From the NCBI GenBank assembly GCA_024762375.1, contig JANTHQ010000102.1, positions 1-6,762 of the forward strand: DNA of 6,762 nt, in the 5' to 3' direction. Numbering within the stretch: the first letter of the stretch is position 1; every line of letters starts with the position of its first letter. The DNA is from Anaerolineaceae bacterium. Its GTDB lineage: Bacteria; Chloroflexota; Anaerolineae; 4572-78. Under the pieces are notes generated by a model that saw nothing but the letters and a program-made list of their open reading frames with translations, did no database searches and had not been told where the DNA came from. The position numbers were made by a program, and so were the translations under genes. Positions 1 to 5,579 of the stretch are shown one piece after another.

Positions 1-419
1 TCAGCCAAGCCGCCGATTTCAATCAGGAAAAAGCGCTCAACATTATGAGCAATGCCCTGCAAGCCCATCCCGATATTGATGCCGTTTTCGGCGCGAACGA
101 TGACAACGCCATGGGCGCGGTGAAAGCCATCGAACAAGCCGGCCTCTCCACCGACCCCGGCAGCGATAAATACATTTACGTCATCGGCATTGACGGCACC
201 GCTCAAGCCATCGCCGCTATCCGCGATGGCGCACTCGCCGGAACAATCTCGCAAAACCCGCTGACGATGGCAGAAGAAGCCGTGAAAATCGCCTACCAAA
301 TTAAAGCCGGGCAAACACCGGAAGCACACATTCTGTGGCCTCACCAACTCATCACCCACGATAACATCGACAGCCCGGAAGTGAAAGCATACGGGCTGTG
401 GTCGGAAGAAGTTCAATAG
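1..419 (+). CDS. ABC transporter sugar-binding protein, ribose type (3' end only)
   Basis: The reading frame enters the window already open (first full codon at position 3) and stops with TAG at 417-419, so only the last 138 residues are visible and the signal peptide is missing. The fragment matches the C-terminal lobe of the RbsB-like family of extracytoplasmic sugar-binding proteins (Peripla_BP_4). It shows ALNIMSNALQAHPDIDAVFGA, then the ANDDNAMGA segment, then VIGIDGT (Asp codon 192-194) and TISQNP (Gln codon 252-254). The last two match the sugar-contacting Asp and Gln of ribose-binding protein. The protein would capture the substrate outside the membrane and hand it to the permease encoded at 2005-2976. 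It is the first visible gene of a transporter operon and is followed by a stem-loop that may protect its mRNA. The sugar is not readable from the fragment; the downstream mtnA and mtnK genes suggest methylthioribose or a related 5-modified ribose (inference). Confidence 0.93.
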   Translation, partial: SQAADFNQEKALNIMSNALQAHPDIDAVFGANDDNAMGAVKAIEQAGLSTDPGSDKYIYVIGIDGTAQAIAAIRDGALAGTISQNPLTMAEEAVKIAYQIKAGQTPEAHILWPHQLITHDNIDSPEVKAYGLWSEEVQ

Positions 420-429
420 TTTGAAAATT

Positions 430-497
430 ATGCAGTAATGCAATGCACGGCACGCAGCAATATCACGTGCCGTGCATTGCCCATCACATGCAGTAAC
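430..497. repeat. 9-bp direct repeat flanking the intergenic hairpin
   Basis: The sequence ATGCAGTAA occurs at 430-438 and again at 489-497, perfectly repeated on either side of the 440-480 stem-loop. Seen directly. It could be a target-site duplication left by a very small palindromic insertion, a binding-site pair, or chance. The 50 bases between the copies are nearly all palindrome, which favours an insertion or a regulatory cassette. No function can be assigned. Confidence 0.5.
440..480 (+). promoter_or_regulatory. Perfect 15-bp stem-loop between binding-protein and ATPase genes
   Basis: GCAATGCACGGCACG (440-454) is the exact reverse complement of CGTGCCGTGCATTGC (466-480), leaving an 11-base loop. 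No T-run follows (next bases CCATCACATG), so it does not look like a canonical Rho-independent terminator. It begins about 20 bases after the binding-protein stop codon. Stem-loops placed here in sugar ABC operons (malE-malF is the classic case) shield the abundant binding-protein mRNA from 3' decay and leave less transcript for the ATPase and permease. That role is inferred from position. The hairpin could also be a dispersed REP-like element, or an operator palindrome when read as DNA. Confidence 0.7.
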
Positions 498-508
498 GGA
501 CAATAATT

Positions 509-2008
509 ATGCCATTACTCACAATGACCAACATCTCCAAAAGATTCGGAGCGGTGCAAGCGTTGCAAGATGTATCGCTGACACTGGATGCCGGCGAAGT
601 TTTAGGAATTGTCGGCGAAAACGGGGCCGGAAAATCCACCCTGATTAAAATCTTGGGCGGCGCATATTTCTCCGATACCGGCAGCATTGTTTTCGATGGC
701 GAATCCATCACCATTGACCACCCCGAATACAGTTTGAGCCGCGGCATTTCCGTAATTTATCAAGAACTCAGTTTAGTGCCCGAATTGAGTGTGGCAGAAA
801 ACCTGTTTTTGGGGCATATGCCCCGCAATGTGCTGGGCGGCATTAAACACAACGAAGTCATGCAACGCAGTCGAACATTACTGGAACGCATCCAATTGGA
901 TGTTTCGCCCCGCCAACGGCTGGCAGATTTACGCATCGATGCACGGCAGTTGGTTGAAGTCGGCAAAGCCCTCAGCCGAGACGTGCGCGTTTTGGTGATG
1001 GATGAGCCAACCTCATCCCTGAATGAAAAAGAAGTTCAGCATCTATTTTCGGTGGTGCGCAATTTAAAGGCAGAAGGTGTTGCCGTCATCTATATTTCGC
1101 ACCATTTGGAGGAAGTTTTTGAAATTTGCGACCGGGTGATGGTACTTCGCGACGGGAAGGAAGTTGATACCCGTCCCACCACCGAGTGGACACCCACCCA
1201 AATTGTCGAGGCGATGGTTGACCGCCCCATCGAAGATTTTTATCCCAAAGCGAATGTCCCCATCGGCGATGTGGTTTTTCGCGCCGACGGGCTGAGCCTG
1301 AACGACCGGGTGCAAAATGTGTCGTTCGATATTCGCGCCGGTGAAATTGTCGGGTTGGGCGGTTTGCCCGGTTCCGGCATCATCGAAACAGCACAAATCA
1401 TCGCGGGTATCCGCCGCGCCACGGGTGGCACAATGACCCTGCAAGGGCAGCCATACCATCCGCAATCGCCCCACAGTGCCATTCAATCGCAAGTGGGGTA
1501 TGTACCCGAAGACCGAAAAGAGCAGGGGTTATTTCTGGAATTTTCCATCCGCCGGAATATCGCCCTTTCAATTTTGTCGAAATTGTCCAAATTCGGGGTG
1601 GTAAACAATAAATCCACCGAAGCCATCGCCCAGAAAGCCATCGTTGATTATAAAATTAAAGCCGCCGGCACCGGCGCGCCGGTCAAATCGTTGAGCGGTG
1701 GCAATCAACAAAAAGTGCTACTGGCGCGCGTTGGGCAATCTGACCCCATTTTAATGATAATGAACGACCCCACCCGCGGGATTGATGTGGGGGCGAAAGT
1801 TGAAGTTTATGAACGTATCGGTGAGTTTGTGCAACAAGGGGGCGCAGTATTGCTGCTGTCATCGGAATTGCCGGAACTCATCGGCATCAGCGACCGCATT
1901 GTGGTTCTGCGCAACGGGCAGAAAATAGCCGACATCCCGCGCAATGAATTCTCGCAAAACGTGATTATGAGTTACGCTGCCGGTACAAGTGGAGGAAATA
2001 ACGAATGA
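509..2008 (+). CDS. Sugar ABC transporter ATP-binding protein, tandem NBDs (RbsA/MglA/XylG type)
   Basis: This is a 499-residue cytoplasmic ATPase with two fused nucleotide-binding domains, the usual length for the family. NBD1 has Walker A GENGAGKST (36-44), Q-loop Gln85, a degenerate signature LRIDARQLVEV (141-151), Walker B VLVMDEPTSSL with Asp165 and Glu166, and switch His198. NBD2 has a degenerate Walker A (GGLPGSGIIE, 284-293), PEDRKEQG (333-340), an intact LSGGNQQ signature (395-401), and NDPTRGIDVGAK (419-430) where relatives have DEPTRG. One composite site (NBD1 Walker motifs with the NBD2 signature) looks fully competent; the other is degraded on both faces. Some asymmetry is normal for the family, but the loss of Walker B Asp/Glu in NBD2 goes further. 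The start has only a weak upstream GGA (498-500 region), and the in-frame ATG at residue 6 has none better. It powers import with the permease it overlaps by ATGA. The operon suggests methylthioribose as substrate, so the rbsA name is not applied. Confidence 0.95.
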   Translation: MPLLTMTNISKRFGAVQALQDVSLTLDAGEVLGIVGENGAGKSTLIKILGGAYFSDTGSIVFDGESITIDHPEYSLSRGISVIYQELSLVPELSVAENLFLGHMPRNVLGGIKHNEVMQRSRTLLERIQLDVSPRQRLADLRIDARQLVEVGKALSRDVRVLVMDEPTSSLNEKEVQHLFSVVRNLKAEGVAVIYISHHLEEVFEICDRVMVLRDGKEVDTRPTTEWTPTQIVEAMVDRPIEDFYPKANVPIGDVVFRADGLSLNDRVQNVSFDIRAGEIVGLGGLPGSGIIETAQIIAGIRRATGGTMTLQGQPYHPQSPHSAIQSQVGYVPEDRKEQGLFLEFSIRRNIALSILSKLSKFGVVNNKSTEAIAQKAIVDYKIKAAGTGAPVKSLSGGNQQKVLLARVGQSDPILMIMNDPTRGIDVGAKVEVYERIGEFVQQGGAVLLLSSELPELIGISDRIVVLRNGQKIADIPRNEFSQNVIMSYAAGTSGGNNE

Positions 2009-2976
2009 CCGCCATATCTCAACCAAAATCATCTGCAATGAATACCCTGGGAAACATCTGGCGAAAAGGGGGCGTGTTAATCGCATTTACCGTTTTGTCG
2101 GGCGTATTTGCTGTTCTCTCGCCACGATTTTTAACCATTGACAATTGGCTCAATGTTTTATTGCAAACATCTACCATCGGGATTGTTGCCATCGGGATGA
2201 CGTTTGTCATCGTCACCGCCGGTATCGACCTGTCTGTGGGGTCAACAGTGGCACTCAGCGGGATGGTTGCCGCCGTTGCGATGCGTGCCGGTTCACCCGG
2301 TTTGATTGGCATTTTGGTAGCGCTGACTGTTGGTGGGTTGGTGGGGCTGTTCAACGGGTTCAGCATCACCAAATTGGGCGTCACCCCCTTTATCGCCACC
2401 CTTGCGACACTGGCAATGGGACGCGGGCTGACGCTGGCAGTCTCCAACGGGCAAACCATTTTCAGTTTCCCGGACTCGTACAATTATCTCGGCGAAGGTG
2501 AAATTGCCGGTATTCCGGTTCCGGTAATTGTATTACTTTTGGCATTTATTGTGGCGCATTTTGTGCTGTCCCGCACAGTTTTCGGACACGGCGTTTATGC
2601 AGTCGGCGGCAACCGCGAAGCCGCCCGCCTTGCCGGTATTCACACCGGCCGCACCGAACTGCTGGTGTATGTCATCGGCGGCGTGTTGTGCGGATTGAGT
2701 GGCATTATTCTGATGGGTAGACTCGATGCCGCACTGCCCACGTCTGCTACCGGGCTGGAACTGAACGCCATCGCTGCAGTGGTTATCGGTGGCGCATCAC
2801 TTTTCGGCGGCAAAGGTACCATGTTCGGCACACTGCTGGGCGCGCTGACCATCGGCGTGCTGGCAAATGGGTTGAACCTGCTGAATGTATCGCCGTTTTG
2901 GACACAATTCATTCAAGGCGCAGTGATTTTCGTCGCCGTGCTGAGTGATTCACTGAGCCAACGCAAGAAAAACTAA
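2005..2976 (+). CDS. Sugar ABC transporter permease (RbsC type)
   Basis: This is a 323-residue polytopic inner-membrane protein of the BPD_transp_2 family, close to the length of E. coli RbsC. Hydrophobic stretches suggest about 8-10 membrane helices (roughly 22-40, 52-72, 77-94, 98-116, 126-146, 170-188, 219-239, 250-266, 272-292 and 299-314). Family hallmarks are visible: TIGIVAIGMTFVIVTAGIDLSVGS (57-80), KLGVTPFIATLATLAMGRGL (123-142), AVGGNREAARLAGI (199-212, the cytoplasmic coupling region), and ELNAIAAVVIGGASLFGGKG (252-271). It probably forms a homodimeric channel served by the double ATPase. Its ATG overlaps the ATPase stop (ATGA, 2005-2008). A strong GGAGGA at 1991-1996 lies inside the ATPase gene, so translation is probably coupled. 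The substrate is inferred from the next two genes. Confidence 0.95.
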   Translation: MTAISQPKSSAMNTLGNIWRKGGVLIAFTVLSGVFAVLSPRFLTIDNWLNVLLQTSTIGIVAIGMTFVIVTAGIDLSVGSTVALSGMVAAVAMRAGSPGLIGILVALTVGGLVGLFNGFSITKLGVTPFIATLATLAMGRGLTLAVSNGQTIFSFPDSYNYLGEGEIAGIPVPVIVLLLAFIVAHFVLSRTVFGHGVYAVGGNREAARLAGIHTGRTELLVYVIGGVLCGLSGIILMGRLDAALPTSATGLELNAIAAVVIGGASLFGGKGTMFGTLLGALTIGVLANGLNLLNVSPFWTQFIQGAVIFVAVLSDSLSQRKKN

Positions 2977-2992
2977 TTTTGGAGGAAACGCT

Positions 2993-4111
2993 ATGAATGT
3001 TCATGGAAAACATTATCGCACCATCTGGTTAAAAGAAGATGATGATACGGTAGTGCAAATTATCGACCAGCGTCCCCTGCCCCACAAATTTGTCATCGAA
3101 GATTTGCACACGGTGGACGACGTTGCCCGCGCCATCAAAGATATGCACATTCGCGGTGCGGGGCTGGTCGGCGCGACGGCGGGTTATGGCATGTATATCG
3201 CCGCGCTGCACGCCCCGAAAGATTCGGCAGAAGCCTTTACCGCGCAATTGGTCGCCGATGGCGAAAAACTGAAAGCCACCCGCCCCACCGCCGTCAATTT
3301 GGAATGGGCGGTGCATCGCCAGTTGGATGCCATTGCTGCGGTGGGCGACAACATCGACACCAAAATCGCTGCCGCCAAAAATATTGCCCAAACCATCGCC
3401 GATGAAGATGCCGATTTCTGCCGCCGCATCGGCGAGCACGGTGTCAGCATCATCGAAGAAATCAGCAAGCGGAAGAACGGCGAGCCGGTCAACATTCTCA
3501 CTCACTGCAACGCCGGGTGGATGGCTTTTGTGGATTACGGCACCGCCACCGCACCGATTTATGCCGCGCACGACCGGGGTATCCCGGTGCATGTCTGGGT
3601 GGACGAAACCCGCCCGCGCAATCAGGGCGCGCGCATCACCGCGTGGGAACTGAACGAGCACGGCGTGCCGCACACCGTCATCGCCGATAATGTCGGCGGG
3701 CATTTGATGCAGCACGGTATGGTGGATATGGTCATCGTCGGCACCGACCGCACGCTGTACACCGGCGATGTCGCCAATAAAATCGGTACATATCTGAAAG
3801 CGCTGGCGGCACACGATAATGGCGTACCTTTTTATGTAGCGCTGCCATCATCCACATTTGATTGGACCAAACGCGACGGCGTGAAAGAAATTCCCATCGA
3901 AGAACGCGGCGCAGACGAAGTGAAATACATCAACGGGCTGTACAACGGCGAAGTGGTCAGCGTGCTGCTCACCCCCGCCGACAGCCCTGCCACCAACTAT
4001 GCTTTCGATGTCACCCCCGCACGGTTGGTAACCGGCCTCATCACCGAACGCGGCATCTGCGACGCATCGGAAGAGGGTGTGTTGGGATTGTATCCGGAAA
4101 AAAGAAAATAG
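2993..4111 (+). CDS. mtnA: S-methyl-5-thioribose-1-phosphate isomerase family protein
   Basis: This is a 372-residue cytosolic enzyme of the MtnA / eIF-2B-alpha-like fold. It would convert 5-methylthioribose-1-phosphate (aldose) into 5-methylthioribulose-1-phosphate (ketose). Visible motifs are IDQRPLP (24-30), MHIRGAG (51-57), NLEWAV (102-107), ILTHCNAG (168-175) with the presumed catalytic Cys172, VDETRPRNQGARITAWEL (203-220), IVGTDRTLYTGDVANKIGTY (248-267) with catalytic Asp252, PFYVALPSSTFDW (279-291), and the C-terminal FDVTPARLVTGLITERG (338-354). The Cys-to-Asp spacing of 80 residues equals that of B. subtilis MtnA (Cys160/Asp240). It departs from typical MtnA in having RGAGLVG for RGAPAIG and GTDRTL for GADRIA, so it may be a divergent subclade. 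5-Deoxyribose-1-phosphate isomerase (DrdI) and ribose-1,5-bisphosphate isomerase share the fold and are the alternatives; the adjacent kinase favours MtnA. A GGAGGA at 2981-2986, 6 bases upstream, fixes the start, 16 bases after the permease stop. Confidence 0.9.
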   Translation: MNVHGKHYRTIWLKEDDDTVVQIIDQRPLPHKFVIEDLHTVDDVARAIKDMHIRGAGLVGATAGYGMYIAALHAPKDSAEAFTAQLVADGEKLKATRPTAVNLEWAVHRQLDAIAAVGDNIDTKIAAAKNIAQTIADEDADFCRRIGEHGVSIIEEISKRKNGEPVNILTHCNAGWMAFVDYGTATAPIYAAHDRGIPVHVWVDETRPRNQGARITAWELNEHGVPHTVIADNVGGHLMQHGMVDMVIVGTDRTLYTGDVANKIGTYLKALAAHDNGVPFYVALPSSTFDWTKRDGVKEIPIEERGADEVKYINGLYNGEVVSVLLTPADSPATNYAFDVTPARLVTGLITERGICDASEEGVLGLYPEKRK

Positions 4112-4120
4112 GAGCGCATC

Positions 4121-5374
4121 ATGACCTACGAAATTCTCACCGAAAATACCGTGGTTGATTACATCAAAAGTCGTCCGGCACTGAAAAACCGTTTCGATTT
4201 TGACGGCGATTTTTCCGTTTCTGAAGTGGGTGACGGCAATTTGAATTTAGTTTTCATCGTCAAACAGGGTGAAAATTCAGCCGTCGTCAAGCAAGCGCTG
4301 CCATATCTGCGCGCCGTGGGCGAATCGTGGCCGCTAACCCGCGAGCGGGTTCGGTACGAAACGCAGGCGCTGCAAGAGCAAAATAAAGCCGCGCCCGGGC
4401 TGGTTCCGGAAGTGTATGATTTCGATAACGAAATGTCCACCTTGACGATGGAATATCTGGGTGAACACGAAATTATGCGCAAACCGATGGTCGCCCGCAA
4501 GCGATTCCCGAAATTCGCCGACCATATTTCCACATTTTTGGCGCGTTCGCTCTTTTTCACATCCGACCTCTATATGGTCGCCGAAGAGAAAAAACGGCTG
4601 ATGGCGAAATTCACCAACGAAAAACTGCGGAAATTGCAGGAAGATTTTGTATACACCAACCCGTATATGGATTCGGAAGAAAACAACTGGAATCCGCTGG
4701 TGGACGCCGAAGTGCAGGCCGTGCGGCAGAACGCCGAGTTGAAAATGGCTATCGCCGAAATGAAAGACGCCTACATGAACCACACCGAAGCGCTCATCCA
4801 CGCCGATTTGCACACCGGCAGCATTATGCTCAACCCCGAAGATACCCGCGTCATCGACCCGGAATTCGCCTTTTTTGGCCCGATGGGCTACGACATCGGC
4901 GCGGTGCTGCAAAATTTGGTGCTGAATTACCTGTCTCACTATGGACACACCCCCGACAAAACCGAACGCGAAAGTTATCAGGCATACGTTTTGGAAACCG
5001 TCCGCGATATTTGGAAGGGGTTCGCCCAAAAATTCGACGCCCTGTGGGCAGAAAACAATCGCGGCGAGTTGGTTCCCGAAAAATACTGGGATTTCCCCGG
5101 CGGGCAAGAAGCCTTCGCCGAGTTTCGCAAGCGGTACATCCGCCGAGTTTTACAGGATACCGCCGGACACGGTGGCGTAAAATTCCTGCGGCGCATGATG
5201 GGCATCGTCAGCGTGTGGGATATTTCCAGCATCGAAGACCCGGAAAGACGCGCCATCGCCGAGCGAGCGGCTATCCGCATCGGTTCGCGCTGGGTTTTGG
5301 AACGAAAATCGGTTACGAGCATTGATGACCTGATCAACATTGTTTTGGAAGAAACGAAAGACATCGAGGTGTAA
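4121..5374 (+). CDS. mtnK: S-methyl-5-thioribose kinase
   Basis: This 417-residue cytosolic kinase phosphorylates C1 of 5-methylthioribose with ATP, trapping the sugar and feeding MtnA. It has the aminoglycoside-phosphotransferase/choline-kinase fold. Landmarks are the nucleotide loop EVGDGNLNLVF (35-45), Lys57 in VVKQALPYLRAVGESWPLT (55-73, highly characteristic of MtnK), catalytic loop ALIHADLHTGS (224-234) with Asp229, and VIDPEFAFFGPMGYDIG (244-260) with metal-binding Asp246 and Glu248. The Arg pair at 341-342 lies where B. subtilis MtnK has its substrate-binding twin arginines (recalled as 340/341). The catalytic loop has HAD where many homologues have HGD, probably tolerated. It is slightly longer than the usual roughly 395-400 residues. 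An AGGAG at 4110-4114 overlaps the mtnA stop, with ATG 6 bases later, so the two genes are tightly coupled. MtnK enzymes can also act on 5-deoxyribose, the main alternative substrate. Confidence 0.94.
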   Translation: MTYEILTENTVVDYIKSRPALKNRFDFDGDFSVSEVGDGNLNLVFIVKQGENSAVVKQALPYLRAVGESWPLTRERVRYETQALQEQNKAAPGLVPEVYDFDNEMSTLTMEYLGEHEIMRKPMVARKRFPKFADHISTFLARSLFFTSDLYMVAEEKKRLMAKFTNEKLRKLQEDFVYTNPYMDSEENNWNPLVDAEVQAVRQNAELKMAIAEMKDAYMNHTEALIHADLHTGSIMLNPEDTRVIDPEFAFFGPMGYDIGAVLQNLVLNYLSHYGHTPDKTERESYQAYVLETVRDIWKGFAQKFDALWAENNRGELVPEKYWDFPGGQEAFAEFRKRYIRRVLQDTAGHGGVKFLRRMMGIVSVWDISSIEDPERRAIAERAAIRIGSRWVLERKSVTSIDDLINIVLEETKDIEV

Positions 5375-5394
5375 AACCCTCGCATTGAGGAAAG

Positions 5395-5446
5395 AAGGAG
5401 GTGTATGGCAAAAAACCGTCAAAAACTATGGGAAAAGTCCCTGTGA
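5395..5446 (+). other. Orphan Shine-Dalgarno with 13-codon leader ORF
   Basis: AAGGAGG (5395-5401) is the strongest ribosome-binding sequence in the window, yet no gene of normal size follows. The first ATG (5405) opens a 13-codon frame, MAKNRQKLWEKSL, ending TGA at 5444-5446. The spacer of 3 bases is shorter than usual. It may be a leader minigene, the remains of an earlier start region for the downstream binding protein, or a ribosome standby site. There is no evidence that a peptide is made. Confidence 0.3.
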
Positions 5447-5550
5447 ATGCGTCATTGCGAGCCGAAGGCGAAGCAATCCCCTCTGTTTGGGTACGACGAT
5501 TGCTTCGGGCTACGCCCTCGCAATGACATACTGAAGAGTTATGGGAAAAG
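5427..5550. repeat. 11-bp direct repeats bracketing the palindromic element
   Basis: TATGGGAAAAG occurs at 5427-5437 and 5540-5550, just outside the palindromic repeat. The intervening segment (5438-5539, 102 bases) contains the palindrome nearly centred, with 13 bases to its left and 12 to its right. This is the arrangement expected of a small non-autonomous mobile element (MITE-like) with a target-site duplication. An 11-bp perfect match this placed is unlikely to be chance, but mobility is inferred. Confidence 0.5.
5451..5527. repeat. Dispersed palindromic repeat (GTCATTGCGAG family)
   Basis: The outer arms GTCATTGCGAG (5451-5461) and CTCGCAATGAC (5517-5527) are exact reverse complements. 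The inner arms CGAAGCAATC (5469-5478) and GATTGCTTCG (5498-5507) are also exact, so the whole 77 bases can fold into a long interrupted hairpin. Sequences of this type, with a CATTGCGAG end followed by a GAAGCAATC core, are familiar as multi-copy intergenic repeats in several bacterial phyla including Chloroflexota. This identification is from memory of the motif. It lies between mtnK and the second binding-protein gene and could weaken read-through or stabilise the upstream mRNA. Short frames through it are not real genes. Confidence 0.75.
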
Positions 5551-5566
5551 ATTCATTCATAAAACA

Positions 5567-5572
5567 AAGGAG
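5567..5572 (+). promoter_or_regulatory. Shine-Dalgarno deciding the start of the second binding protein
   Basis: AAGGAG sits 7 bases before the ATG at 5580. An in-frame ATG at 5541 would add 13 residues (MGKDSFIKQRRKE) but has no ribosome-binding sequence upstream, and it lies within the right copy of an 11-bp repeat. The 5580 start is therefore preferred. Confidence 0.8.
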
Positions 5573-5579
5573 AAAAGAA

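Noticed and set aside
420..508. SAM or other methionine-type riboswitch controlling the mtn genes
   Set aside because: The 89-base spacer is filled by a simple hairpin with none of the multi-helix junction expected. The operon's true leader lies upstream of the window and cannot be examined.
3029..3814. 261-codon open frame on the minus strand within mtnA
   Set aside because: It lies wholly opposite a gene with clear catalytic motifs and a strong ribosome-binding site. Its translation resembles no known family and is rich in His/Gly/Asp/Phe, typical of a shadow frame.
4334..5107. 257-codon open frame on the minus strand within mtnK
   Set aside because: Antisense shadow of a confidently identified kinase; composition dominated by Phe/Gly/His/Val with no recognisable domain.
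5378..5390. Small CCTC-GAGG hairpin just after the mtnK stop, as a terminator
   Set aside because: Only a 4-bp stem and no T-run; too weak to call.
5428..5526. 32-codon frame starting in the left 11-bp repeat and crossing the palindrome
   Set aside because: No ribosome-binding site at suitable distance, and it codes entirely through a non-coding dispersed repeat.
5340..5534. 64-codon plus-strand frame overlapping the end of mtnK
   Set aside because: It runs out of frame through mtnK and then through the palindromic repeat; no ribosome-binding site at its start and no domain.
430..5550. CRISPR array made of the direct repeats
   Set aside because: Only two unrelated short repeat pairs, each present twice, with no regular spacers and no cas genes.
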